In this document: positions 10,957 to 22,525 of the stretch, piece by piece
How the letters are laid out: every line of letters begins with the position of its first letter
How positions within the stretch are numbered: the first letter of the stretch is position 1
Assembly (NCBI GenBank): GCA_032718475.1
Contig: JAUCBJ010007594.1
Coordinates: 62,001-126,000 of the forward strand
Length of the DNA stretch: 64,000 nt
Source of the DNA: Nemertoderma westbladi
Taxonomy: Eukaryota > Xenacoelomorpha > Nemertodermatida > Nemertodermatidae
Direction of reading: 5' to 3'
Notes under the pieces: model-generated
What the model saw: only the letters and a program-made list of their open reading frames with translations
Databases searched by the model: none
What the model was told of the DNA's origin: nothing
Translations under genes and position numbers: made by a program

Positions 10957-12479
10957 TTAAGGGCACCAGACCATAATTATACGCTGCCCTAGACGATAAG
11001 TTAAAAATAACAATTTTCACGTACCTGTATCTCAAGAATGGCTCGACCAATTGGTCTGAAATTTTCACCACATAGTTTGTGATAGATGATCTCCATTTAG
11101 AACTACAACAATCAGTGAGATAACACGAAGGATTCTCTAGATCTCCATGAAACCATTTTTTTGCCATTCATAATTTAGGCAATTTCTCTACTAAACAAAA
11201 ACTGATACCCAGAAATTAATGATTCTAGTTCCAATTAATGCATAACGTTCACAGAAGCAACACAGAAAATTTTAGCCAAAACCATTCAGGGGTTCTTCAG
11301 ATATAGGTACATGAGCAATCCATCCTTCGCGAAAACATGATTCCGAGTAAATCAAGTTTAAAGTTCGGAGTTTAGAAAAAATGACTAAGAGTAAAATATA
11401 ACATATATAATGCGATTTCTCAAGATTCAAGAGGTATTAGGTGATATAAATGATGACTATGATGACTGAGAGAGCTGTTGGTAAAGGATGGTTCAACATT
11501 ATTAACTAGAATTGACAAGCCCCATATTCACTATCATCTTCTTCATCGACTCGCTTCTTCCTTTTGTTGTCTCCTTTTGAGGAAGATTCTATCTTAAATA
11601 ATTCACTATTGGCTTTGTCTACTCGAATTCTATCAAGATAGGAGAGACCATTCATACAATTAGATCCAGGAACAATTCCCATATTCTTGAGAACATGAAC
11701 TCATGTTAAGTTATTCGATTGGAGCAAGCCTTGAGTGTCCGATTGCTGATCAAAACTGATCTTTGCTGATCATGGTCAAGATCATGATCTGATCGCTCCA
11801 AAAAAAATTATTTGAAGGTAAATCCATATGCTGCCTATCGATTGGCGCCGGTCCCAAGTCCGTAGCATTAGCGGTTCTGGAGATAGTTGCATAGCAACGA
11901 GGTTGCTAGGGAGGCTGACTTTTTGACTCAAATTGGCCCTAGACGGAGAACCGTAGACTTTTGAAACGTAATGTATATGGGAAAAAGTCTTCTAGATAGA
12001 TTTTTTTTTGGGGGGGGGGGGGGTCTAGGAACATCCTATTGTTGGTTTTCGCTTAGTTTCCGAGAAAACCTTCTCCCTGAAATTCCGCGGAATCTATAAA
12101 GGCCTCCGCATGACTAGTTCCGTGGCCGGGCACGGATTCGAGTTCTCCGAACATGATAACCTACGGTTGGATAACCTCATGAACTCGTTTACAATACTTT
12201 TTAATAAAATTAACAACCTTATTTTAACTATATAAGGCTTCAGGAGGGGAAGCAAAGGGCTTTCAGTGGAGTTGAGCGGTATCAATAATCTACGGACATA
12301 TAATATTTTTGGATCGGAGACATGCGACTAGCTTCAATTGAAGAGGAATATCTCGAGTTTGAGAAAAGATATCGAAAAACGGATTTCACCAGAAGAATCA
12401 GCATAAAATTTTGACCCAAATTAGCTTAAAATCGAAAATTTCATTTTTTAGTCATATAATTATGGTCTGGTGCCCTTAA
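10957..12479. mobile_element. TTAA-flanked inverted-repeat DNA element, 1.5 kb, non-autonomous
   Basis: The ends carry a perfect 21-bp terminal inverted repeat beginning GGGCACCAGACCATAATTAT (10961 onward, and its complement ending at 12475). Both are flanked directly by TTAA (10957-10960 and 12476-12479), the target duplication typical of piggyBac-type transposons. The interior has no open frame long enough for a transposase, so it was probably moved in trans. A 14-base G run lies at 12010. Confidence 0.88.
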
Positions 12480-12611
12480 AGTCTATCGATTTTTTATACA
12501 CCAGGGACTAGAACAAATGAATCAATTATTATTAAATTATATAAACGGCGTGCTGCATTTTTTTTAATTTAAATTCTACATTATGGTACTCTGTAAGAGT
12601 TTTTTTATTTC

Positions 12612-14866
12612 GCTCACTGAATAGAATGTATGCGGAATATAACGCTCTCTGAGTATAACGCTCACTGAATATAACGCTTACTGAATAGAACACCCACGGA
12701 TTAGAACACCCACTGAATAGAACTCTCACTGAATAGAATGCTTACTGAATAGAACACTCACTGAATAAATCCTCACTGAATAGAACATTCACTGAATAGA
12801 TCGTTCGCTGAATAGAACGATTACTGAATAGAACACCCACTGATTAGAACACCCACTGATTAGAACGCTCACTGAATAGAACTCTCACTGAATAGAATGC
12901 TTACTGAATATAACACTCACTGAATAAATCCTCACTGAATAGAACGTTCACTGAATAGATCGTTCACTGAATATAATGCTTATTGAATAGAACACTTACT
13001 GAATAGAACAACCACTGATTAGAATGCTCACTGAATATAATACTCTCTGAATAGAACGCTTACTGAATAGAACACTCACTGAATAGAATGCTTACTGAAT
13101 AGGACACTCACTGAATAGAACGCTCACTGAATAGAACACTCACTGAATAGAACACTCACTGAATATAACGATCACTGAATAGAACGCTCACTGAATAGAT
13201 CGTTCACTGAATATAATGCTTATTGAATAGAACACTTACTGAATAGAACACTCACTGAATAGAAAGCTCACTGAATATAACACCCACTGATTAGAACGCT
13301 CACTGAATAGAATACTCTCTGAATAGAACGCTTACTGAATAGAACACTCACTGAATAGAATGCTTACTGAATAGGACACTCACTGAATAGAACGCTCACT
13401 GAATAGAACACTCACTGAATATAACGATCACTGAATAGAACACTCACTAAATAGAACGCTCACTGAATAGATCGTTCACTGAATATAATGCTTATTAAAT
13501 AGAACACTTACTGAATAGAACACCCACTGATTAGAACGCTCACTGAATATAATACTCTCTGAAAAGAACGCTTACTGAATATAACACTCACTGAATAGAA
13601 TGCTTACTGAATAGCACACTCACTGAATAGAACGCTCACTGAATAGAACACTCACTGAATAGAAAACTCACTGAATATAACGATCACTGAATAGAACACT
13701 CACTAAATAGAACGCTCACTGAATAGATCGTTCACTGAATATAATGCTTATTGAATAGAACACTTACTGAATAGAACAATCACTGAATAGAACGTTCAAT
13801 GAATAGAACGCTTACTGCATAGAACACTCACTGAATCGAAAGATCACTGAATAAAACACTCACTGAATAGAACCTTCACTGAATAGAACGCTGACTGAAT
13901 ATAACACTCACTGAATAAATCCTCACTGACTAGAACGTTCACTGAATAGAAGGCTTACTGAATAGATCGTTCACTGAATAGAATGCTTACTGAATAGATC
14001 GTTCACTGAAAAGAACGCTTACTGAATAGAACACTCACTGAATAGGACGTTCACTGAATAGAAGGCTCACTGAATTTAACACTCAATGAATACAACGCTC
14101 ACTCAATAGAACGTTCACAGAATAAAACGCTTACTCAATAGAACGCTCATTGAATAGAACGTTCAATGAATAGAACGTTCACTGAAATAAACACTTACTG
14201 AGTAGACCACTCACTGAATATAACATTCACTGAATAGAACGCTTACTGCATAGAACACTCACTGAATAGATCGCTCACTGAATAGAATGCTTATTGAATA
14301 GACCACTCACTGAAAAGAATGTTCTCTGAATAGAACATTCACTGAATAGAACGCTTACTGCATATAACACTCACTGAATAGAAAGCTCACTGAATAGAAC
14401 GCTCACTGAATAGAACGCTTACTGAAATGACCACTTACTGAATAGAACGGTCACTGAATAGAATACTCACTGAATAGAACGTTTAATGAATAGAAGGCTC
14501 ACTGAATTGAACACTCACTGAATACAACGCTCACTGAATAGAACGTTCACTGAATATAAAGGTTACTGAATAAAACACTCACTGAATATAACGTCCACTG
14601 AATAGAACGCTTACTGAATAGAACACTCACTGAATATAACGTTCACTGAATAGACCGCTTACTGAATGGAACACTCACTGAATAGAACGCTCACTGAATA
14701 TAATACTCACTGAATAGAACGTTCACTGAATAGAACACTCACTGAATTTAACACTGACTGAATAGAATGCTCACTGAATAGAACGTTCACTGAATATAAC
14801 GCTAGCTGAATACAACGTTCACTGAATAGAACGCTTATTGAATAGAACACTCACTGAATAGAAATT
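12612..14866. repeat. 16-bp minisatellite, about 140 units, with higher-order periods
   Basis: The unit is CACTGAATAGAACGCT or a close variant; it runs almost unbroken for 2.25 kb. A distinctive block (GATCGTTCACTGAATATAAT followed by GCTTATTG or GCTTATTA) recurs near 12957, 13197, 13468 and 13727, that is at 15, 17 and 16 unit lengths. No coding potential is evident. The right end abuts sequence related to the TTAA element at 33860-34415. Confidence 0.95.
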
Positions 14867-14867
14867 G

Positions 14868-14932
14868 CTGAGTTGCAATTAGATTTCAACTTTTCGATGT
14901 GGTTGCCACCTCAATATTTGGTCCCCAGCAGT
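14868..14932. mobile_element. Fragment related to the TTAA element at 34.0 kb
   Basis: The stretch starting TTGCAATTAGATTTCAACTT and continuing through CGATGTGGTTGCCACCTCAA and TTTGGTCCCCAGCA closely matches 34009-34070 inside the TTAA-flanked element. It marks the exact right edge of the 16-bp minisatellite. Confidence 0.65.
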
Positions 14933-14934
14933 TT

Positions 14935-15400
14935 CCTCTACTAACTCTCTACCTCTACTAACTCTCTAACTATCTAACTCTACTAACTCGCTAACTTCTA
15001 CTAACTCTCTACCTCTACTAACTCTCCAACTCTCTAACTCTACTAACTCTCCAACTCTCTAACTATACTAACTCTCTAACCAATGGTACTACGTACCCTC
15101 TTACTACTCTTACTAACTCTCTAGCTAACGGTCCTACGTACCCTCTTACTACTCTTACTAACTCCTCTAGCTAACGGTACTATGTACCCTCTTACTACTC
15201 TTACTAACTCCTCTAGCTAACGGTACTACGTACCCTCTTACTACTCTTACTAACTCCTCTAGCTAACGGTACTACGTACCCTCTTACAACTCTTTCTAAG
15301 TCCTCTAGCTAACGGTACTACATACCCTCTTACTACTCTTACTAACTCCTCTAGCTAACGGTACTACGTACCCTCTTACTACTCTTTAGCTAACGGTACA
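14935..15400. repeat. CTACTAACTCT array passing into a 46-bp tandem repeat
   Basis: After 150 bp of irregular ACTAACTCTCTACCTCT repeats, a 46-bp unit starts with CGGTACTACGTACCCTCTTA at 15129, 15175, 15221, 15267, 15313 and 15359. The plus strand is almost purine-poor. The unit contains GGTAC-TAC-GTACC, a small palindrome. Confidence 0.92.
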
Positions 15401-15504
15401 ATGTACCCTTTTCCTGCGCACTACGTGATGCCCTCAGTGCCCACAGGTTTTGCACTTTCCATACTCCTCTGCTATGGCATGTATACATACCCCCCTCGCT
15501 TTGT

Positions 15505-15770
15505 GCCCTCTCTACTACTCTACTACCTGGCACCCTTTTTGCCCGCCTCTACTACTCTACTACCTGGCACCCTATGTGCCCACCTCTACTACTCTACTAC
15601 CTGGCACCCTATGTGCCCGCCTCTACTACTCTACTACCTGGCACCCTATGTGCCCGCCTCTACTACTCTACTACCTGACACCCTATGTGCCTGCCTCTAC
15701 TACTCTACTACCTTGCACCCTATGTGCCCGCCTCTACTACTCTACTACCTGGCACCCCTCAACTATGGTT
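15505..15770. repeat. 37-bp tandem repeat, about 7 units
   Basis: The unit is CTCTACTACTCTACTACCTG followed by GCACCCTATGTGCCCGC, with starts 37 bp apart (15546, 15583 and so on). GGCACCCTATGTGCC is a near-palindrome. Because 37 is not a multiple of 3 and the unit lacks stops, two plus-strand frames stay open through it; I do not treat these as genes. Confidence 0.92.
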
Positions 15771-16498
15771 ATGTATACATACCCCCCTCAATCCCATACG
15801 TGACGCCCTCAGTGCCATCAAAGGTGCGTATGCTAAGTTACCCTAGGAGCACATGTTAACCTAGGCAGAATGTAACGTTTAACCACCCACACCCTCACGC
15901 ACACACCCCGGCACGTCCGTACCCTTCTCTGTCCAACCTATTGGACCACTCAACAACTTATGGGCCACCCCTTTCATCACACATCTCTCCCGCCTCTATC
16001 TACTTCCTTTGCAACTATCTCTGCATCTACTTCCTCTACTCTATCTACATCTTATCTCCTATACATCTACCTTTACATCTTATCTCCTCTACACCTACCT
16101 TTGCATCTTATCCCCTTTACATCTTCTCGCCTGCACGTGACGCTCTGAGTGCCATAAAAGTGGGTATGTTAATTATGTGAACAACTACTAACTCTTACTA
16201 ACTCTACTAACTCTCTACTAACTCTTACTAACTCAACTAACTCTACTACTAACTCTTACTAACTCAACTAACTCCACTAACTTCTTGTGCCTGGCACCTC
16301 TTGTGCCCGGCACCCACCCTAATTAACATACCCTGCTCTTGCATCAAACACGTCATCACGCCCGTGCCCTACTTATACTTAGTTCAACGCATCCTCTGTA
16401 CCCTTCTCATCTCTCCCATCTTCCTCCTCTAGCTCGCCTCACTTTCCACCCCACTCTCTTCGTCGAATCCTCTTTGTTCTTGGTTGTCTCTATACTGC
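15771..16498. other. Pyrimidine-rich sequence without a gene
   Basis: The plus strand is dominated by C and T, with irregular short repeats (ACATCTACCTTTACATCTTA type, then ACTAACTCTACTAACTC type). I see no promoter, splice or coding signal in it. Confidence 0.7.
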
Positions 16499-17461
16499 CT
16501 ATTTTGCAATATCCCCCTCAACCGGGTAATTTGCATATATTTGTTCTTGCATATTATAGTCATGCTGCTGTGCCGGTACCGATATAGGCCTATCCACTCC
16601 TTGCCTATGTACCGGTATGTACTCCGCGACTTCCGGATCTAATCCCGTCGTTTGCGCTATCCTATCGCCTACACTATCTCTTCCAGCATGGCCGATAGTA
16701 TGTGCAGTAAGGCCTACAGTATGTCCTGCAGTCTGCATGTGCCCTTCCGAACCGAAGTTTAACCTTCTCGAATAATTCAAGAAGACCTCCCCGCGGCTGC
16801 CATACTCTCGATCGGCAGCTATATCCCGTCGGGAAGTTTCTCTTCGATCCCCTCTCCTGTTCTCGTCCTCATATCGATATGTCCTGTAAGCCTCTCCTAG
16901 CGTGCGGTACGTCTCTCCGGGGCGACGGCAATCTCCCGGAGTTCGACCCCACTGACTCCCTAACTCCATCTCTACTACCGACGGCTTGCTATCCATCCTC
17001 GCTCTCCGGTTGCTCGTAGCAATGCTTCTTCTATTCTCTTCACTTCTTCTCTCTTTGACCTCTCGGTTAAACTCTACTATTCTTCTTCTCTCTTCCAGCT
17101 GACATCTTCCCGCTCGCCCACTCTCGGCGCTAACATCTGACTCTACTCTGTCCGGCTGGACCCTCCTGGGGATACTCGCCATCCCCCTACTATTCTCCGT
17201 CGTCGGGTGCCTCTGTTCACCTAACTTGCCCCGCGCATTATCCGCCGACGCCTGTGGGACATTCTCTCCCCCCCCCCTCCCTCTCGCTACTAATCTCTCG
17301 TGGTGGGGCACCCGAAGCCCCCCCCCCCACCCGCTACTTCTTACTTCATTATCTCTTACTTTACTTCTAAGCCCCTCTTGTGGAGGCATTCTCTGCCCCC
17401 CCTCTCTCGCCACAAAATTTTCCGTGGTGGGGCGCCCATAGCCCCCCCCCCCACTCGCCAC
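16499..17461 (-). pseudogene. Element 3: Arg/Gly-rich gag-like ORF, 320 codons
   Basis: The product is strongly basic and low in complexity. Its first third is built from repeated blocks (GGGGYGRPTTENFVAREGG, GGGLRVPHHERLVARG) encoded by the ~110-bp DNA repeat at 17270-17600. The middle is Arg/Glu-rich. The C-terminal part is Gly/Thr/Gln-rich without recognisable enzymatic motifs. It lies downstream, on the same strand, of the coiled-coil gag-like ORF at 18.2-19.0 kb and probably belongs to the same old element. The assignment as gag is inference from composition and neighbours only. Confidence 0.45.
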
Positions 17462-17600
17462 TTCTTACTTCGCTACTCTTACTTCGCTTCTACGCCCCTC
17501 TTGTGGGGCATTCTCTGCCCCCCCTCTCTCGCCACTAATCTTCCGTGGTGGGGCGCCCGTAGCCCCCCCTCCACTCGCCACTTCTAACTTCACTACCCCT
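17270..17600. repeat. ~110-bp tandem repeat, three units
   Basis: Each unit includes CTCTCGCCACTAATCTTCCG or a variant, GTGGTGGGGC, a run of C, and CACTTCTTACTTCGCTACTC. The C runs vary in length (7-10). The repeat encodes the repetitive N-terminal third of the minus-strand gag-like ORF. Confidence 0.85.
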
Positions 17601-17677
17601 TACTTTGCTTCTACACCCCTTTTTAGTCGACGCACTGTCTCTACTGCGGCTGGGTCTACTCACCCCCGCCTCTCCCT

Positions 17678-17835
17678 ATGCAACTACGTGGCCTGGCAGG
17701 CTCCCGTCGGGTTGACTCACCCCCCGCTGCTCCCTGCCTAACTACATGGCCTTGCAGGCTCCCGTCGGGGTCACTCACCCCAGCTACTCCCTGCGTACTA
17801 ACTACGTTGCCTTGCAGGCTTCAGTTGGCTGGACC
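17678..17835. repeat. ~65-bp tandem repeat, three units
   Basis: Units share GCCTTGCAGGCTCCCGTCGG followed by CTCACCCC and CTCCCTGC. GCCT-TGC-AGGC is a small hairpin in each. It lies between the two gag-like ORFs of element 3. Confidence 0.8.
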
Positions 17836-17859
17836 ACCTGTGTCTCCTACATTACTATT

Positions 17860-18149
17860 AATAGCCCCATTATCAATATTATTATTTAAATTATTTAAAT
17901 TATTGTTCGAATTATTTTCTATATTTGAATTTAAATTATTCGGATTATTTTGAATATTTGAAATTAGAATTATTATTTTCTGTATTTAAATTAATATTAT
18001 TATTATTATTATTTGTATTTAAATTAGAATTACCAGATAAAATGTTATTTCCTGCAACGAAAGTTTGATTAGGGTTGTCTACTACGGTACTATTAATATT
18101 AATACCTTCTAACGTATTATTATTACCCCCCCCCCCCCCCCCCCCCCCC
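17860..18149. repeat. AT-rich trinucleotide stretch ending in a 24-base C run
   Basis: ATT/TTA-type repeats on the plus strand would read as poly-Asn on the minus strand in one open frame (17945-18151). The C run at 18126-18149 would read as poly-Gly. It is simple sequence and I do not consider it a functional gene. Confidence 0.7.
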
Positions 18150-18159
18150 ACCCGTACGG

Positions 18160-19041
18160 CTACACCAGTTCTGCTTCTGTCGCCCGGTGCCTGTAAGTAA
18201 GTGTGGTATTAACTAACGTTTCCACTACTTCTGGCTCCTCGTAAATACTACCTGAGCCAGCCTCACTCTCTGATAGTCCCAACTGCGCCTGTTCTAGTCG
18301 GCGCTTCTGCTTGGCCTGATATTGCATAAGCCCCCTTTGCCAGGCATGCATATCATCCCACATGCGCTTTCCCACTCTCTCTCTCTATCCTCTCGTAAAC
18401 TCTGCCTCTCTCGCAACCCTCTCAAGCCGCCTCGCCTCACGCTCGCTCGCCCTTCTCGCCTCACGCTCTTTCCGCTCACTCGCCCTTCTCGTCTCACGCT
18501 CTTTACGCTCGCTCGCCCTTCTCGCCTCACGCTCTTTATGCTCGCTCACCTTTTTTGCCTTTCTCGCCGCCTCACGCTCTTTATGTTCATTTGCCTCTTT
18601 CGCCTCTCGCTCTTCTCGCTCCTTTCCTTCCCTTATTTCTATCTCCTCACACTCTCTAAAGTTTCTCGCGACCCTCTCAGCCCTCTCTTTATTCTCTCTC
18701 GCCAGTTCTCTCTCTCTTTCTAACAACGCAGTTCCCTCTTCCAACTGCCTCTCTAATTCTATCTGGTCTAGCGCCACCATGTCTAATTGACACGCCAGAT
18801 CTATTTCTAACACCCTTCTTGCTTTTGCGGAGGATGTAGCGGACTTGTTGGTCGCGACGGACCTCCGTCGCCTCTCTGTCCTACTAACTTTCCCCCGCTT
18901 TCTGGGGTTCTCGCTAACTGACGAGACCAAATCCTCGGGGTTAATCTCGGATTCGCCCTCGTGCGGGTCTGCCCAACCCACTAACTTAATTCCCTTAGCA
19001 TCCACTAAATACGGCCCTATGTACACTATCTGGGGCTCCAT
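18160..19041 (-). pseudogene. Element 3: coiled-coil gag-like ORF with an in-frame TAG
   Basis: From MEPQIVYIGPYL the frame runs through a basic segment (residues about 45-75), then a long Glu/Arg/Ala/Lys helix in which an 11-residue unit (KEREARRASER type) repeats about four times, encoded by 33-bp DNA repeats at 18431-18560. A TAG at 18385 interrupts the frame, which then continues in register to a Trp-containing segment ending at 18160. Helical gag with no enzyme motifs resembles the coil in element 2 gag (residues about 270-430) in character, not in clear sequence. Retroelement gag is the likeliest reading; a host coiled-coil pseudogene is the alternative. Confidence 0.5.
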
Positions 19042-19053
19042 TATCCCGGATCG

Positions 19054-19714
19054 CTACAGTTCAAATAGTTCGGTGGCGACCCCCCTCGCTCTCTCACTGG
19101 CTAGTTCTCCCTGTCCGAAGCGAACTAGGTATCTAAAATATTTATTCGACTCACCTAGTCGCTGACTCAACTTCCCTTGGTCTATCTTTACTCCTTCTCT
19201 GGCCTCCTTAAGCTGTTTCTTTGTCGCGTTGTAGGCTCGTTGGAGCCGGTCACTGGTTCCGACGTCCTTGTCACCGACCTCTCCTCCTCCCCTCCTGGTT
19301 CGGCATCGTACCAGCGGCCCCACCGTCACCGTTCCAGTGGGCCATCCGTCGCCCTCGGCCTGTGGCTGGCCGGCGACATCGGTACTTCGACCGCCGTCGT
19401 GCGTCGACTCGTCCTCTCATCCTCTCGACTCGCAAATCCCTCTTTGTGGTAGACGGCCGCCCTCCGCTTGGGCCGACGGATCGTCTCTCTCCGGCGAGTC
19501 CGGCATTGCGGGTCAATACCGTGGCGTCGCGGCCTCGCGGATCGTTTTGTTGGTATCGTCCGGGGTCCGCGGCAGTGTTGTCTCTCCCTCTAGATTTTGG
19601 GGTTCTCCGCTCATCTTTTAACTTTCTCTGTTCTGGTGGCTGGCAGTCACAGTTTTTGCAGTTTGGAATTTCGTACTGTGACAGGGTCAGTGGATCCCGA
19701 CCGGTTTTTTTCAT
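19054..19714 (-). pseudogene. Element 3: upstream gag-like segment in two frames
   Basis: Two overlapping minus frames, 19714-19271 (basic, Arg/Gly-rich) and 19329-19054 (DRLQRAYNATKKQLKEAREG and on, helical), seem to be one broken reading frame placed just before the coil ORF. The second ends 12 bp before the next ATG at 19041. No known domain is recognised. Confidence 0.4.
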
Positions 19715-19899
19715 TACGCGTCACCGCGTTGTTGTGAAAAAGATAATAGTTAGTTGTTGTTCTGATATTGTTTGAGTGAACTGATGCAAATATAATATAG
19801 TAGCACAGTTGAAGAAGGTAAGTATAATAAGTAACGTTGTACCGGTAGTGGCGGTGACGGTACGAAATGTCACCGTACTGCACTTGATGACTGAGTAAA

Positions 19900-20690
19900 C
19901 TGACCAGTAAAATGGGCTATGCTGATAATATATACATTGGTTATTTCTACACTACCTTGGCCTCTGTACCTAGCGGATGCTCTCCTCTCCCATTGGTTGA
20001 TATACTAATTCTCGGCTCCCACCTCTGTGGGAGAGCTTCCCCCCCCCCCCTCCCGCTGCTGTTACTTTCCCTCTCCAAGAGGTTTGACCTCTAACCTCTT
20101 TTGTGTGGCTCTTTGGGGCTATATGTTGTGCCTGTTATTGGGGGTGATACGAGGTTAATCGTGATTAACCTCGTATTCCCCAATATTGCTTAAAACGCCA
20201 CTCCCCAACTTTATGGGGTTGGTGAGGCGGAATTGAATCCGCTCACATCCGTAACGATGGAATTGCCCTACATTGTCTTTATGAAATACATATCATACAT
20301 ACAGCAAATGCATAGCGTTTGCGAAGGATCTCTTCTTGATTGTGTGTCGAAATTATGTTATTTAAATTATTCCAGGATTAATTATTAAATTAATCCTGGT
20401 AGCTTGTATGCCCCTTCTCAAGTTGTTATGTGTCGCTGATTGTGCTGATATATTGTTTTTGTAATATTTTTATTTTTATATAATGTTTTTTATGATGATG
20501 AGTTTTGATTTTCCTTACAGAATTCCAATAGAGTGACACCATTGTCATTGCATTTTCACATCCTTGGCTCAAGTATCAGAGGCAGATCCTGCTTTCCTTG
20601 GTTGTTTCTAGGACAGACACATTTTTTATTCTATTTAACAACCTTCACATTCGATTTATGAAATAGCCTTTTATTAAAAATATTTTGATT
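19900..20690. other. Non-coding stretch with a strong palindrome cluster
   Basis: Apart from the hairpins at 20137-20250 and a 12-base C run at 20039, no gene is visible. TTTTGATTTTCCTTACAG at about 20503-20520 looks like a splice acceptor, but the sequence after it has no convincing open exon. Confidence 0.5.
20137..20184. other. Long near-perfect palindrome (cruciform or hairpin)
   Basis: Arms ATACGAGGTTAATC (20147-20160) and GATTAACCTCGTAT (20163-20176) pair perfectly over 14 bp with a 2-nt loop. A further 7-bp pair, ATTGGGG with CCCCAAT, follows across a small internal loop. Immediately downstream are two more inverted repeats (CCAAC...GTTGG and GCGGAATT-GAATCCGC, about 20205-20240). The role is unknown. 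Confidence 0.85.
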
Positions 20691-20694
20691 ATAG

Positions 20695-20954
20695 AAATAA
20701 GAAAGCTGAATATTGTAAACTATCAAACTGGTAGTAAGTTTACACATATGGGTTGTTCAGCGGCCTTGGCAGTTGATGGTATAAACACTAAAGAAGTATG
20801 GCCAAACTTTCCTGATGAATGTGGCGGATACCATTCTGGTTCTAACACTCCAAATTGGTGGTGGGTGGAACTGTTTAGTGAAAAGTTTATTGCATTCGTT
20901 ACAATTTATAACAGAAGAGATCCGGATTGGAGCAATAGAATAATTGGTGCCAAG
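20695..20954 (+). CDS. Exon: first half of a fucolectin/tachylectin-4/pentraxin-1 (FTP) type domain
   Basis: The exon lies between a TTTTGATTATAG acceptor and a CAAG|GTAAAT donor. It reads through LNIVNYQTG, CSAALAVDG, a Cys-Gly-Gly-Tyr-His segment, NWWWVELF, then IAFVTIYNRRDPDWSNRIIGAKV. AVDG, the Trp-rich VEL strand and the NRRD block are hallmarks of the FTP fold, a calcium-binding sugar-recognising beta sandwich usually found in secreted proteins. The exon begins in phase 1 and ends in phase 0. The signal peptide and start exon are not visible. The fit to the family is by eye; a plain F5/8-type discoidin domain is the alternative. Confidence 0.72.
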
Positions 20955-21447
20955 GTAAATCTGTGAGAATAACTTACTTTACATTGTATAATAGATATAT
21001 TATTATTATTACCTAACTAAATCTATATTACAAACAGCTTATGTTAAGTAATTAATTTGACATCATAAATTACAACGTAAAAGTTATGATCATTAACCGA
21101 AGTAGGCTAGTGCCAGAAGTGACTGCAGCTTATATTAGGGTTATTTACCGGTTGATGCGTCTAAATAGTGACTCTATTGCACCTACTCTTATGTGAATAA
21201 ACTTATTTATACCGATAGTAAAAAAACATATGCGAAATACTAAACAATATTGAAAACAGGGTGGTTATGTGATATAATATAAATACCAGGGTGAAATAGT
21301 TAGACCTGGACAATTGACAACTAAAATAGAACTGGGTACAGAAAGAGTGGAATGGAATAACTTAGTTTTATAACATGTACTGAACATGAAAAAACATGTA
21401 AATTTCCTAATAATAATGATTATATAATATAATGATCCCAATAACAA

Positions 21448-22172
21448 TCCCCCCTGGCCAGCCAAAACTGCCAGACATGTTAGGCTATTATGGATAGGCT
21501 ATTCTTTAAACCAATTTTATTTTTCAAAATTTTTGATTTAATTACAATTAAAAGATTATAATTTATCCAGCGTTATAGTCATCAGCTTTACAGCCATGTT
21601 TCCCCTTTACAGCACGGGGAGCTCCTCCATAGTGGCCTTAGGGATTTTGCGGGCGATAATGGATGTTGTACATGAAGTGCCGTTTTGTTTTGAGTTCAGT
21701 TTGATTATGCCACAGAATCACGACCCTCTCTAAAAGTAACATCTCTGATCCTGTCAACCATACGTTTTTCTTCAGAGTCATCGAAAATTGCACTGGAACT
21801 TGTCATTTTAATTACTTATGTTAGGCCTAATTCAGTAAAATTACCAAAGAAACACTAATACCGGTAACTGAATACTGTAATGTATTGCAATACAGCAAAA
21901 GTCAGGCAGTAATAACTGCAAACTGAAAAGATGATGACTAACGCTGTATAAATTATATTTTTTTAAAATTGTGATTAAATTACAAATATTGAAAGTAAAA
22001 AAAAAAAAAAAACAATATTGAAAAGTAAGATAGGTTTAAAGAATTGCCTATAAAATTTTATTATTTTGTATTGGACCCTAAATTTTTGCATGCAAGCTCA
22101 GAATTAAATTATCTTTTGAATGGTATATTATACTCAAGTACATGTCTGGCAGTTTTAGCTGGCCAGGGGGGA
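21448..22172. mobile_element. 725-bp inverted-repeat element in the FTP intron
   Basis: The left end TCCCCCCTGGCCAGCCAAAA with CTGCCAGACATGT and the right end ACATGTCTGGCAGTTTTAGC with TGGCCAGGGGGGA are inverted repeats of 33 bp with one mismatch. Just outside, ATAATGAT occurs on the left and its complement on the right, so the true ends may lie a few bases further out. There is no open frame. It is a MITE-type relic. Confidence 0.82.
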
Positions 22173-22320
22173 GCAATCATTATGGAACACCCGGTACTAT
22201 ATTATTTGTAAATATATTGATAAAGTAATTAATGGATATAATACGATAATATAATGGATATTAATGGACATATTATAATAATTATAGACTATGATGTTTG
22301 AATATGATACCCATTTCTAG

Positions 22321-22525
22321 GTATTTTTGTTAAACAATCTCGAAGATTTGAGCAGTCTTGATAGTAACAGCGATCAACTCTGCGAGCAAATAACATATGC
22401 AAATTACGTCATCAACGTTACATGCCAAAGCAAAGGAGGATTAGCATTATCTGGAAGATATGTCGTTATTTACCATAAATCTGATATCATCAATATCGAT
22501 GAGGTGGAAGTGTTTGAACAAATTC
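22321..22525 (+). CDS. Exon: second half of the FTP-type domain
   Basis: The exon follows a CCCATTTCTAG acceptor and stops at AATTC|GTAAGT. It joins the previous exon in phase 0 and reads through QLCEQITYANYV, VTCQSKGGLALSGRYVVIYH and IDEVEVFEQI. The spaced Cys pair, the SGRYVVI strand and the final EVEVFE match the C-terminal half of FTP domains. It ends in phase 1, so the two-exon domain as a whole is phase 1-1, compatible with exon shuffling and with the downstream EGF exons. Confidence 0.72.

Noticed and set aside
12600-14870. CRISPR-like array
   Set aside because: Units are contiguous 16-bp repeats without unique spacers, in an animal genome; it is a minisatellite.
15401-15859. 152-codon plus-strand ORF with Tyr/Leu/Pro repeats
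   Set aside because: It is open only because the 37-bp tandem unit has no stop in any plus frame and the frame rotates with each unit; a second overlapping frame is open for the same reason.
17945-18151. Asn-rich minus-strand ORF
   Set aside because: Produced by ATT-type simple repeats and a C run; no start context or conservation visible.
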